Shown: in pieces, positions 21,505 through 31,703 of the stretch
Layout: each line of letters opens with the position of its first letter
Position numbering within the stretch: the stretch's first letter is position 1
Assembly (NCBI GenBank): GCA_022264855.1
Contig: JABYQU010000001.1
Coordinates: forward strand, 992,001-1,056,000
DNA from: Lenzites betulinus
Lineage: Eukaryota > Basidiomycota > Agaricomycetes > Polyporales > Polyporaceae
Reading direction: 5' to 3'
DNA length: 64,000 bases
The notes under the pieces: generated by a model
The model's input: only the letters and a program-made list of their open reading frames with translations
Databases searched by the model: none
What the model was told of the DNA's origin: nothing
Made by a program: the position numbers and the translations under genes

Positions 21505-24500
21505 TCATTGGTCCTTTACTCGCTCAATACCCACTAAAACCCCGTATTGTTCCACCCAGTTCAGTTGCGTGTCTCTTGGGAGGACTGGTGTCCACATCGC
21601 CCTCACTAGTTCTTTCCTCAGAGCTCTTTTCCCCAGGTGCTTTGCCGTCATATTCCTGTCCAGCGCTACCCGTCTATCCATCATCTTGTACCACCTGTTC
21701 GTGACTTCGTTTTCGCTGAACTCCCTGCCCTCTCTTTGTATCACTCGCTCGCATCTCAATTTCCATATCTCATACACTGCTTCCGTTATCATTGCCTTCC
21801 ACAGGTTCTCCGCCTCCGGTTTCCTGGCGTTTTCGTTGTCCCTAATCACTGCTGCCGGTGCGCCCATTATCACGCCCCACGTAAGTTCCGGCCACTCGTT
21901 CCTGGTCCTTCTCCACGTGCTTTCAACCAGCCTCCAGATTTCTCGTCTGCCTGTCTCTTCGCAGTCCAGTAGGATGTGCTCCATCGAGTCTAGCACTCCA
22001 CACTTCGCACAGGTTGCTCTCTCCTTGAGTTGGTCCGGCATCTTTTCTCTCAGCCAGTGTCTTCCCACCATGAAGGCGTCGTTCAACGCTTTCCACCAGA
22101 ACTGCCTGCATTCCTTGGTAATGTGCTTCCCTTTCAACGCTTCCCACACTGCCTGCGGCCTGAGCTTGACTCCGTATGCTCTTTCCACGTCTGCAGTTAT
22201 CTTTTCTATTGTCTCGCCTGTTGCTCTCCTTGGCTTTGTCTTCTTGTCTTTGATGGCCCTGATCGCTTTGTAGGCGAGCCTCTGCGAGAGTGCCTGGAGC
22301 TTCGCTCCTGTTATTCTCAGTTTTGGCGGTATTTCCAGCTCGATCGAGTCTCCGAACTCTTTCGTTGCTCCCATGCCCGCCAGTCTGTCTGCTTCTTCGT
22401 TTCCGCCTACCCCTGAGTGTCCTTTGACCCACTCTACTGCCGTCCACGCTCGCCTTGCTCTCATTTCCGCCACTGCCGCCCTGATCACTTCTTTGTTCTT
22501 GCACCTCAGGTATCCTTCGTCTTCCTGTGCTTTGACGTTTTTCGTCAGTGCATCCATTGTTGTTCTCGAGTCTGTTACTTGTATGAGGTTGTCGTTTTCT
22601 CCTACTTCTCTCGTTGCTAGTAGCATCGCTACCGCCTCTCCTACCTGGTTCGTCTGTTCTAGGTTCTCTGGTACTCTGACTGATCTCGACCTCGCCTCCT
22701 CGCCCTCCAGGTGGACGCCTGCCCCTGCTCTCGCGTCTCCGAAGCCATTTCTCTCGCACGCTCCGTCCGTGAATGCTTTGATCGTGCGTCCCCCCTCTTT
22801 TGTCCTTGTTTCCAGTTTTTCGTTGCACGCCCCTTCGCCTTCTGTGAAAATTCTGAATGTTTCCGCTATGGTTCCTCGCGTGGTTATCCTTCTGTCGAAG
22901 AGTGCCGCCCCTTCTAGGTATCTCGTCTCCTCCTCTGCGTCCCTCATTTCTTTGTCCTCGTAGTCCTCGGGGTGCTCGCCCCTCGGGTCCCACTTCTGAG
23001 GGAGCAGGTCCAGCATTTGTTTCGCTTTGGACCAGCACCTGTGTGGGTTACTGCAGGCTTGCTCCGTGATCGCGTGCTCGCAGCTTCGGCATGTGCATCT
23101 CTCGCTGGGCTTATGTTCTGCCCCTTCCAGTCTGTTCGCCAGGGTCTCGAAATCGCCGACCGTCTTGGCGCCGTGGTTCTTTATCAGGCACCTCGTTGCC
23201 CCCGATCTTCGTGTGAGTTTCTTCATTTCTTTCTCGTTCGTGTGGGCATGTCCCCACATCGGCATGTTTCTGAGTATGCTTCTTTCAAAAGCCAGCCCTT
23301 CTTGCCTCAGTCCGTATTTCCTTGCTACCGCCAGTATTGCCTTGAGGTCGCGCGGCAGTGCCGCGGCCTTCGGTGCCCAGTGCTGTAGGAATGTGTTCGT
23401 TCTCGCCTTTCCTTCGCGCGCGTTCTCCGTTTCGTTAACCACCCGTGCCATCAGGTCGTCCGCTACCCATGCCCACGTCGGCCTTTCCCTTCCTATGGCT
23501 AGGTAAGATTTCAGCCACATTACATCGATCGCCTCATTCCTCGCCTCTAGGTCTATCACTGCTAGTCCCCCTCTGTTCTGTGGCAGTAGTAGGTATTCCA
23601 TTGCCACCGGGATGTGCTTCCTGTCGTCCCACAGGTAGTCCCTGATCATTTTCGTAAACCTTTTTGTTACCACCTCCGGCATTCTTTGGACATCAGCCAG
23701 AAACTGCGTCATGCTCCCCACAATCATCTGCGCCACGTGCTTCTTCCCCCCCATCGTTGTGTGGCTCCTCTTCCATCTAGCCATCGCGTTGTTGACCTTC
23801 GCTAGCCTCGTCGTCCACACGTCCGCCTCCTCGACTCCGTTTCCCAGGTATGCCCCGAGTATTCTCACTGCGTCTCCCTCCTTCGCTAACTTCGCGCTGC
23901 TCGGGTAGTTCTTCCACTTCCCGGTGCTTTTGTGTTCCTCCGCCACTTCGTTCCTGTACCTCTTCGTGCCCACGGGTATCAGTTCCGTCTTGCCGATGTT
24001 AAACTTTGCTTTGGCCGCCGAGCACCACGTGTCTAGGACCGTTTGTAGGGTGCTGAAGTCGTCTCTCTCCCCTAGGTATACCGTGGTGTCGTCGGCGAAG
24101 AGCGTCGCCTTGAGTCTTTCCCACACGCCCGGGACCTCGAATCCCTCTATCTCCGAGCTCCGTATCATCTCCGACAGGGGCTCTATCGCCATATCAAAGA
24201 GCAGGCAGGAGAGCGGGTCACCCTGTCTGACTCCCCTATATATCTTGTACGTCCTGCTTGTTACTCCGTTCACTGCTACCGATGTGACGGCGTTCTCGTA
24301 CAGGGTCTTCACTGTCTTGATGAATACTTCTGGGATCCCGAACCCTTCCAGCACTCTCCACAGGTAATCGTGTGCGATTCTGTCGTACGCTTTTTCTTGG
24401 TCCAGCGCGACAATCATCCCATTCACCTCCTTTGCTTCTGCCCATGCCATCATCATCCTTGCTAGCTGTGTGTGGTCTTTCAGCCGCCTGCCCGGGACGA

Positions 24501-26844
24501 ACCCCGCTTGCGCCGGGTGGATTATGTTTGGCGCCGCCACCGCCAGTTTTATTGCCATTATCTTCGTGAGTAGTTTATAGTCCGTGTTCAGCAGCGTGAT
24601 TGGTCTATAATTGACCACCTTCGTCGTCTCTCCTTTCTCTTTGTAGATTGGGGATATCCATCCCTCCGCGAACTCCGTTTTCTTACTTACTCCAAAGGTT
24701 TGTATGTCCACGAAAGCTTCCGTCAGGATTCTCGTCACATCCACTGCTCCGCCCGCCTTGACTGGGTTCGCTGCTTCTACTCTGTAGCGCGCGTCCATTG
24801 CTTTCCACACCTCATACTGAATCCCGTCCAGGCCCGGGGCTGTTCCTGCCTTCGCCGCTCTCAGCGCCATTTGAACGTCCTCACCTTCTATGCCCGCCGC
24901 CATCTCCGCCCGCTCCTCCTCGGACACCCGCGCTCTGATGTTTCCCAGTGCTGCCCTTATGTCTCTTTCTCTTTCCTGCTCGCTTTTGATTTCTGGTCCG
25001 TCTTTTTGGATGCCATCGTAGTGGGCTCTCGCCAGCTCCGCCATTTTCTCCAGGTTCGTTTCATAGATTTTCTCGCCCTCTCTCGTCGCCCTCCCCTCTA
25101 CTTCGAAGGCCGGGATGAGCTCTCTCGGCTTCGGGTCCTTGTGGAGCCTGGTCCAGTACTTCGTTGGGAGCTCGCCGTCGCATCTATGTTTCGCTTTCGT
25201 CCTTTCCTGTCGTTGTTTTATTCTTGTCTCTTTCAGCTTTCTTAGCTGCTCCGTGAGCAGCCGCTGTTGCTCCTGTCGTTCGGTTTCTCCCCTGGTTTCG
25301 CTCCTCCCCAGTGTTCTTAGCTCTTCCTCTGCTTCGCCTATCTCCTGCAGGAGTTTGGGGACTGTCTTCCGTTCCATTTCGCGCGCCATTTCCAGCCAGT
25401 CCTTCTTCAAGCACTTCAGGGTTATCTGTGCGTTCCTCGCCTCCGTTCTCCCGTTGCGTCTTATCTCTTCCAGCTCCACTACTGCTTCTCCAGCTCTTTC
25501 CTTCATTTGCTTTGCTAAAGCTTTGTTTCCCAGCAGGTTTAGTGGGAAGATCGGTCGTCCTCTCCCTACTTCAGGTGCGTTCTCTGTCGTTATGAGTACC
25601 GACACTAGGTTATGGTCCGTTCTGACGCCTACTGGCTCTATCTTCCACTCTCTAGCCCATCGTTCCGTTTCTCTGTCCACATAGATCCTATCTAGCCGCG
25701 ACATCGTTGCGTCCCGTCCCGATCCTCTCTGGAACGTATATTCTCTACTCGTGGGGTACGTTTTCCTCCACCCATCCACCATACTTAGCCCTAGCGTTCT
25801 TTTCAGTTCGTCTAGTGCATCTATTGACGGGTCCGCCGCGCCTGCTGCTAGCGGCGCCCTGTCTATCGGGTCCTCGATGTTATTGAAGTCGCCGGCCATT
25901 AGGTGCGGTTTCTTGACGTCTCTATGTTCCTCGTAGAACTTGGTGACTTGGTTGAAGAAGTCTTTCCTCTCGCCGCTCCCCGCCGACGTCGGTGCGTATA
26001 CACAGAGCATCCTCTTCGTCTTTCCTCCTCGCCATGGCATTTCCAGTTGTATGGCTCTCCCTGGTACCACTACCTTTATTTGCGCTCCCTCCGCGTTGAC
26101 TATTTTTTTGTTTAGGACGACCGCAACGCCCTCCTTTTGCGTCGGGGCTGTCGGGTGTTCCGAGTGCAGGACCTTTATCCTCTGCGCAAAGATCCTGTGT
26201 ATGTCCCGCCTCCTTTCCTCCGTTAGGTGCGTTTCTTGTAGCAGAAGGATCCCAATCCTCTGGTCTTGCATCGTCCTATACATTTTTCCCCATTTGTTCT
26301 CGTTATGTCCCTGCGTCAAGTTCCCGAAACCGTTCATGTTCAGTGTGCCGACTCTTACCATCGTCTTCTGTGCTTTCCTCTGCTCCGCCTTTTTCTTCTT
26401 CGCTCTTCTCCCTCTCGCGCTTGCTCTCCTGTCTCCTCGCCCCGCCGGGTCTGCTTCCTCCTCGCTTTCTCCCTCACTCGCTTCTCTGTTTGCGTCCCGG
26501 AGCTCTCCTTCTGCGGCCGTCTCTACCGCTCGCTCTGCCTCTCGTTCTTCGCTTTCGTCTTCCTCCCCGTTTCTCTCACTTGGCCCCCGCTGCCACTGTC
26601 CCGCTGTCTCCTCTCCCCCGTGTCTTTGGCCTACTGCATTGTATGCCACCCCACCTCCGTACTCAAGGGGGCTTTCCTTGGACACATTTCCGGTGGGGGG
26701 GACGACATGTCCTCCAGCTCCCCTGAGGCGCAGTTCACCTGTTGCCTGTGTGTTCTCCGTTGTGTTTGTGGGCGGTCTGTATATGTTTTCGGTGGTTGCT
26801 CGTCGTCCCGCGCACTGCAACCTTGTGCGCGGCATAGGCAGCAT
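21505..26844 (-). CDS. LINE-1 ORF2: endonuclease, reverse transcriptase, RNase H
   Basis: 1779 uninterrupted residues. Residues 1-160 are charged and disordered. About 162-400 are an AP-like endonuclease: GTLNMNG, LLLQETHL, AGDFNNIEDP, SRLDRIYV, RTDHNLVSV. About 690-960 are the reverse transcriptase: NYRPITLLNTDYKLLTK, AGFVPGR, VALDQEKAYDRI, GVRQGDPLSCLLF and FADDTTVY (catalytic FADD at about 916). A cysteine cluster CTCRSCEH...CSNPHRC follows, then RNase H at about 1355-1490 with FTDGAC, VTDSRTTMD and KGHSGVGGNEEAD. A C-terminal CAKCGVLDSMEHILLDC knuckle (about 1608) precedes the conserved GVLVG end. All catalytic residues are present. It should nick target DNA and prime reverse transcription there. 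Confidence 0.95.
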   Translation of the reverse strand: MLPMPRTRLQCAGRRATTENIYRPPTNTTENTQATGELRLRGAGGHVVPPTGNVSKESPLEYGGGVAYNAVGQRHGGEETAGQWQRGPSERNGEEDESEEREAERAVETAAEGELRDANREASEGESEEEADPAGRGDRRASARGRRAKKKKAEQRKAQKTMVRVGTLNMNGFGNLTQGHNENKWGKMYRTMQDQRIGILLLQETHLTEERRRDIHRIFAQRIKVLHSEHPTAPTQKEGVAVVLNKKIVNAEGAQIKVVVPGRAIQLEMPWRGGKTKRMLCVYAPTSAGSGERKDFFNQVTKFYEEHRDVKKPHLMAGDFNNIEDPIDRAPLAAGAADPSIDALDELKRTLGLSMVDGWRKTYPTSREYTFQRGSGRDATMSRLDRIYVDRETERWAREWKIEPVGVRTDHNLVSVLITTENAPEVGRGRPIFPLNLLGNKALAKQMKERAGEAVVELEEIRRNGRTEARNAQITLKCLKKDWLEMAREMERKTVPKLLQEIGEAEEELRTLGRSETRGETERQEQQRLLTEQLRKLKETRIKQRQERTKAKHRCDGELPTKYWTRLHKDPKPRELIPAFEVEGRATREGEKIYETNLEKMAELARAHYDGIQKDGPEIKSEQERERDIRAALGNIRARVSEEERAEMAAGIEGEDVQMALRAAKAGTAPGLDGIQYEVWKAMDARYRVEAANPVKAGGAVDVTRILTEAFVDIQTFGVSKKTEFAEGWISPIYKEKGETTKVVNYRPITLLNTDYKLLTKIMAIKLAVAAPNIIHPAQAGFVPGRRLKDHTQLARMMMAWAEAKEVNGMIVALDQEKAYDRIAHDYLWRVLEGFGIPEVFIKTVKTLYENAVTSVAVNGVTSRTYKIYRGVRQGDPLSCLLFDMAIEPLSEMIRSSEIEGFEVPGVWERLKATLFADDTTVYLGERDDFSTLQTVLDTWCSAAKAKFNIGKTELIPVGTKRYRNEVAEEHKSTGKWKNYPSSAKLAKEGDAVRILGAYLGNGVEEADVWTTRLAKVNNAMARWKRSHTTMGGKKHVAQMIVGSMTQFLADVQRMPEVVTKRFTKMIRDYLWDDRKHIPVAMEYLLLPQNRGGLAVIDLEARNEAIDVMWLKSYLAIGRERPTWAWVADDLMARVVNETENAREGKARTNTFLQHWAPKAAALPRDLKAILAVARKYGLRQEGLAFERSILRNMPMWGHAHTNEKEMKKLTRRSGATRCLIKNHGAKTVGDFETLANRLEGAEHKPSERCTCRSCEHAITEQACSNPHRCWSKAKQMLDLLPQKWDPRGEHPEDYEDKEMRDAEEETRYLEGAALFDRRITTRGTIAETFRIFTEGEGACNEKLETRTKEGGRTIKAFTDGACERNGFGDARAGAGVHLEGEEARSRSVRVPENLEQTNQVGEAVAMLLATREVGENDNLIQVTDSRTTMDALTKNVKAQEDEGYLRCKNKEVIRAAVAEMRARRAWTAVEWVKGHSGVGGNEEADRLAGMGATKEFGDSIELEIPPKLRITGAKLQALSQRLAYKAIRAIKDKKTKPRRATGETIEKITADVERAYGVKLRPQAVWEALKGKHITKECRQFWWKALNDAFMVGRHWLREKMPDQLKERATCAKCGVLDSMEHILLDCEETGRREIWRLVESTWRRTRNEWPELTWGVIMGAPAAVIRDNENARKPEAENLWKAMITEAVYEIWKLRCERVIQREGREFSENEVTNRWYKMMDRRVALDRNMTAKHLGKRALRKELVRAMWTPVLPRDTQLNWVEQYGVLVGIERVKDQ

Positions 26845-27277
26845 ATCCCGGCTGCCTCGGTTGACTATGCATTCCGGCCCTTGGCAGTCCGATTACCTGC
26901 CGTACGCCGTTAGCTTCAGCCTCTCGGCGCGGCACGTCATGGCCTCAATAGGCCGCCGCTTTCCGCTCACGCTATTGCTTTCCTGTCCCGCGTGCGGTCA
27001 GTGTGTTTGGGCTCATAGCGGGCCGCCCTCGCCTCGTCCCTTGGCCACCTCGGTCGTGGTTGCGGATTCAGCTCAGTTTCAGCTCTTCACAGTTCGGCCA
27101 GTTCTGCGCGTCATCGCCAAGAGATACGTGCCAAGATGCATGTCCGAGTTCGTAGATACAGCGTCCCCTACTGGGCGGGTAGTATGAGGGAGTCCGCGTC
27201 CTTCTACCTTTTACTCTCCTCGCTCCCCTTCTCTGCTTGCGCCCGGAGCTTGCGCTTTCGCGGGCCGCACCTTCCGC
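26845..27277 (-). other. LINE-1 spacer between ORF-B and ORF2
   Basis: A 433-bp non-coding interval on the element's sense strand. LINE-2 has a spacer of nearly the same length (about 423 bp) at the same place, which suggests it has a role, for example in starting ORF2 translation. Confidence 0.5.
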
Positions 27278-28497
27278 TCACATCGCCCATTCCCCGCCGG
27301 TTCCTCCCCAGGCCGCACCACGCCTTGCACCTCTCGCGCTGCCTCCACGCTGGCTGTGGCCTCCTCGCGGGTACACAAACTGGGTGTTGTTGTACTGTTG
27401 CTGGGATTGGTATTGCTGCGATCTCGGGGGCGGGCCTCCTCGCCCCAGCGCCGCGCTCTGGGCCCTCGTTTGTCCGCCCGCTCCGAAGCCAGCTCTCCCC
27501 CCCTTGCTGCTCCTCTCGCCACCGGGGCTTGTATCCAGTTCTGAGCCACTTCCGCTGGGTGGGTCGGCGCTCTCGGTCCCTGCCACGCTGCCAGGTGCGT
27601 GAACGGACAGTCTTCATACTCGTGGTCGACCCCATGACAGCCCGCGCATCTTGTCAGCGGCCTCGGTGCGCTCGTCGCTGTGCCTGTTATCTTGGCCGCC
27701 CTCAGCAGGCTTCTCCACTCGACCCACTTTGCGCTTGCCTCGGTCGGCGACTTCATGTAGATGTACGTTACGAGTACCTCTCCTAGGTCCTTCATGTCTT
27801 TGACCCGCGTGTTCGCTTTCAACGAGTTCACTATCTTCTTCACGACGTCCGTCTCCGAGGTCGTTCCGTTCCTGTACTTCGGGTTGTTCGAGATGTAGTC
27901 CATCATCCAATTGACGATCGGGGACTTCAGAAGTTGCGCTTTGATCGCAGCGGTTATCCTCGCGTTGTTCAGCTGGGTGAAGCCCGTCGTTGCCAAGAGA
28001 AATCTCGGGAGCTTCGGTTCTCCGTCGTGGAAGATCACCGTGATCGGGTTCGGGCCCCAGACTCTCTGTGATACGAGGAGCTTCGTGCCTAGCTCCGAGA
28101 TTCCTGTGATCGGCCAAGCTGTCGGCGCGTCCCAGTTCATCGCCTCGTTCGGCTTCTGCGCCGGCGGGTCCACCACGTACTCGTCCTGCTCAAGTCCTGT
28201 CACCTCCGACACGATGGTGCATATGCCCTTGGTTATCGCCAGGGCTTCTGCTGTCGTCACAGTGGCTTTGCCGAACACCTCAGCCATGCATCGCTGGCCT
28301 CTCGGCGTCCTGTCCCACGCTTCTCTAGTCTCCTGAGTCCATCCGCGGAAGGCTTCCGTCGGGTATTGCGCGTGGATCTTCGGGAAGCCGCCCTTCGGGG
28401 TCTCCATCACGCGCAGTCGTAGCTTTGCCGCCGCAAGGACTCTCTCCTCCTCGTTCGAGAGCTTCACTTCGTCGTCCTCCGAGTCCCACCAGATGTT

Positions 28498-28501
28498 GTA
28501 C
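28498..28501. repeat. 4-bp target duplication GTAC, left of the DNA element
   Basis: GTAC directly before the left terminal inverted repeat; the matching copy is 31017-31020. Collapsing the two copies restores the LINE-1 ORF-B frame. Confidence 0.88.
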
Positions 28502-29118
28502 CCAAATACTGTAACGAACCGTATAGCTCCCGTGACTGTTTTACATTACGAACCGTCGGGGTTCGTAATGTGTCACGAAGCTCCGGGCAGCGCTCCGGGA
28601 CCTGCCTTATTAGGCAGGCAGCCCCGGGCAGGCCTGTTATCTCCCCAGAGATAACAGGTCTGCCCAGATCTAACTGATTATATGCTTATCTCTTCAGATT
28701 GTGTCTTTTATCATATCTCCCGCGCCTCCTCCCGCCCCAATAGCCTCGGAAAGTGGGCGCTTATTTCTCGTTCTGGTGCGCACTTCCTCCTCCTTCCTCC
28801 CTCACTAGCTCACTCATTTCCCACTCTATCTGGCTCTATCTAGGCGCGTTCAGAAGACGTTTTCAAGGAGAATAATCGTATACAGGAATCAGGGCAGAAA
28901 GGTAAGTACTGATCATTTTTATACAGTGCTACTAGTGCGCTCCAAGCGACGCAAAACGAGCGATAGCTCGCTCGTTTCGCGTCGCGCGTCCGCGCGAAAG
29001 GGCTCCCTGGAATCGTGTGCTCCGCACGGTTCCAACGAGCCCTTGCGCGCGCGAATCGGCCGGAAAACGCCCGAGATATGTCTGCTCCTCCCCGGGAGCA
29101 GCATGTCTGAGCACACCT
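28502..29118. repeat. left 617-bp terminal inverted repeat
   Basis: Matches 30400-31016 in inverse orientation. It contains several smaller palindromes: 28543-28571 (12-bp arms ACATTACGAACC/GGTTCGTAATGT), about 28626-28666 around CCTGTTATCT/AGATAACAGG, about 28946-28985 (18-bp arms, one mismatch) and about 28998-29045 (AAGGGCTC...GAGCCCTT). Confidence 0.92.
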
Positions 29119-30399
29119 AGGGCATTTCATGCTCGTTTTTTGTTGGAGCAAGCCCACTATCTACCTAGAGCTACTAACAGTACATTGGAACTCATTCAGG
29201 GACGTTCTGGCTCGATGCTTTACCAAAAAAAAGCGCACAAGTGCAAACATGCAATCCAGCTCCTCCTCCTCCTCCTACCTCATTCCCCCTCCTCCTAATC
29301 ATGCAAAACCGGCGGCACTGTGTATATTACATATCTTGTATCCTTAGGTATGTGATATACATGTTTGAGGGCACCCTGAGCAGTAGTTAGGAATATATTT
29401 GACTTGCAGTGTGCATTGCAACTCGCCCCAGCGCCGCCCTGTGCATATGGATATTGCCAATCAAATGGGTTCATAATATAGCAGTAAGTCGTAGCTACTG
29501 AACGCAAAAAACACGAAGGCAATCGGTGTAGAATTGAGGGATAAATGGGCAATACACTGGTGGCATATCTAATATGGACTGGCCCGAGGCCCTAAGACGC
29601 GTCTTACACTGCTACAGCGTCTTACAGCACAAGCTATACAGTTAGATAATTTCGACTCCCTCGGGTGTTTCGCATGTATCTCCGTCACTTCTTCGCCGAA
29701 TATTATGGTTCAAGCTTTGTTCTAACCGTGTAATATATGGCTATACAAAGTCACAATTTGTGTTGCAATCGCATGCACCGATCTATGGCTGCAGCATGAT
29801 CTTTTCTCGGACTGATTAGCCTCTGCACGCTCGAGTTCATTGCCGATAAGGATGAAAAATGGATCGTTCTGTTCACGAAGGAAACACCGACGTACTGCAA
29901 AAAGCCGTATGTCGATATCGCAAATCGTTGTCGAGATATGAATGAATCATTGAGTACAGATGTATAGAACACTTTATTTCATCTTGATATCTTGTACAGG
30001 ACTCCAGCACCGAAGGAGGAAGAACAGAGTATATTAGACATATATATGATGATGTACAGGGCGTGTTATTTGCGCTATTGGGGTGTATGGCTGAGTATGG
30101 GAGGGGTAGAGGGTCAGTAAGAGAGACAACAGTAGTCCTCCTGAAAGCGGACAAGTTCCTGAGTAAAGTATACCATCAGAAAGCGATTTGGAACCGTTTT
30201 CTGGGGGTATACTTTGTGTAAAGACTGAGTGAAGGATGGTGGAGGTATCAGCCAGAGAGGGTGCCTGTGGCTGACCATACAGCACCCTCCCTGGTTGATA
30301 GCGCAGCCTAAATAGTACTGGAAACATACCATGTACATTACTAGAGCATATGTGAGCAAGGATCCTCCAAAGCGACGACAAACGAAGGGGATAAGGCCC

Positions 30400-31016
30400 A
30401 GGTGTGCTCAGACATGCTGCTCCCGGGGAGGAGCAGACATATCTCGGGCGTTTTCCGGCCGATTCGCGCGCGCAAGGGCTCGTTGGAACCGTGCGGAGCA
30501 CACGATTCCAGGGAGCCCTTTCGCGCGGACGCGCGACGCGAAACGAGCGAGCTATCGCTCGTTTTGCGTCGCTTGGAGCGCACTAGTAGCACTGTATAAA
30601 AATGATCAGTACTTACCTTTCTGCCCTGATTCCTGTATACGATTATTCTCCTTGAAAACGTCTTCTGAACGCGCCTAGATAGAGCCAGATAGAGTGGGAA
30701 ATGAGTGAGCTAGTGAGGGAGGAAGGAGGAGGAAGTGCGCACCAGAACGAGAAATAAGCGCCCACTTTCCGAGGCTATTGGGGCGGGAGGAGGCGCGGGA
30801 GATATGATAAAAGACACAATCTGAAGAGATAAGCATATAATCAGTTAGATCTGGGCAGACCTGTTATCTCTGGGGAGATAACAGGCCTGCCCGGGGCTGC
30901 CTGCCTAATAAGGCAGGTCCCGGAGCGCTGCCCGGAGCTTCGTGACACATTACGAACCCCGACGGTTCGTAATGTAAAACAGTCACGGGAGCTATACGGT
31001 TCGTTACAGTATTTGG
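30400..31016. repeat. right 617-bp terminal inverted repeat
   Basis: The inverse copy of 28502-29118. The match stops exactly where AGGTGTGCTC begins at 30400, the counterpart of GAGCACACCT ending at 29118. Confidence 0.92.
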
Positions 31017-31020
31017 GTAC
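31017..31020. repeat. 4-bp target duplication GTAC, right of the DNA element
   Basis: GTAC directly after the right terminal inverted repeat, matching 28498-28501. Confidence 0.88.
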
Positions 31021-31703
31021 AACAGCTGCTGCGAGTCCGAGTCGTGTTCGATCGCTCGTTCGTCTGCCATCTTCCATTCGAGCGGCTCCAGCGGTTCGGT
31101 CTGCATCTCCTCGTCCTCGACGTCGTCGTCCAGTGGGATCGTGGCGGGGGCGCTCTCCTGCCTGTCTTTACCCGCGTTCTCGCTCCGGATCCTCGCGCGC
31201 TCTTGGGCCGTCCACGCTATCCCTCCCGGGTTGCGCTGCTTCAGGTGCGTCTCGTCCGCTTCTCCGCCCATGAATATGTCGTAGATGAGCTGTGGCTTCG
31301 ATGTAGATGTTGCGCTCGCTGTCGTCGTCGGCGTCCCGTAGCCACGCAGAAGGTCCGCTCCCAGCTTGGACCCTCGCGTGCTTCTCCCGCCTAGGGTCGG
31401 CATCTCGGGTCGCACTTCTCCCGCAGGTCGACCCTGGGTCTCCACAGGTTCCAGGCGCGCCGTTCTCAGGGTTGCCGCTCCTTGGCTCCGTTCCATTCCG
31501 ACTTTCGCGCTGCGGCTCAATGCCCAGTCGCTCGCCTCTATCCCTCTCTCCATCGTCGTCCTTATGCTCGTGCTCGTCGTGTCCGCGCTGGTCGCGGCTG
31601 TACGGCTGCTCTGGGCTGCCAGGTTCTGGTGAGCCTTCTTTTCCTGCATCGCCCGTCGCTGCTTGCTGACAAGGCTGGTCTCCTGCGCTCGGGTTCATCT
31701 TCG

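Larger units (their letters stand above)
28502..31016. mobile_element. non-autonomous DNA element with 617-bp terminal inverted repeats
   Basis: 2515 bp, inserted in LINE-1 ORF-B with a GTAC duplication. The ends read CCAAATACTGTAACGAACC and its reverse complement. The inverted repeats cover 28502-29118 and 30400-31016, equal in length and identical in every part I compared. The centre (29119-30399) is about 1.3 kb, more AT-rich than the LINE around it, with a CTC microsatellite near 29262-29290 and no ORF longer than about 95 residues. No transposase is visible, so it must be moved in trans. A 4-bp duplication with such long repeats does not let me assign a superfamily. Confidence 0.9.
27278..31698 (-). 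pseudogene. LINE-1 ORF-B: gag-like CCHC protein, split by a DNA transposon
   Basis: A nucleic-acid-binding partner of ORF2. The likely ATG is at 31698, five bases after the stop of ORF-A. The acidic N-terminus changes frame once before about 31290; a candidate 55-bp intron lies there, unresolved. The frame then reads QLIYDIFMGGEADETHLKQ up to SDSQQLLY, where the DNA element (28502-31016) is inserted. Beyond it the same protein continues as NIWWDSEDDEVKLSNEEE and runs through a gag-like domain to CAGCHGVDHEYEDC, a perfect C-x2-C-x4-H-x4-C knuckle (about 27615-27660). A second frame change at a seven-base C run (27497-27503) leads into a Gly/Arg/Gln tail ending at 27278. It cannot make the protein as it stands. 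Confidence 0.82.

Noticed and set aside
25940..27187. Long plus-strand open frame opposite LINE-1 ORF2
   Set aside because: It is the antisense shadow of a real coding frame; the translation is Ser/Pro/Leu-rich without motifs.
28919..29117. Small ORFs repeated in both inverted-repeat arms of the DNA element
   Set aside because: They follow from the duplicated palindromic sequence; the translations have no motif and the two strands are equally open.
28502..31016. That this segment might encode its own transposase
   Set aside because: The unique centre has no frame above about 95 residues and no catalytic motif, so it was called non-autonomous.
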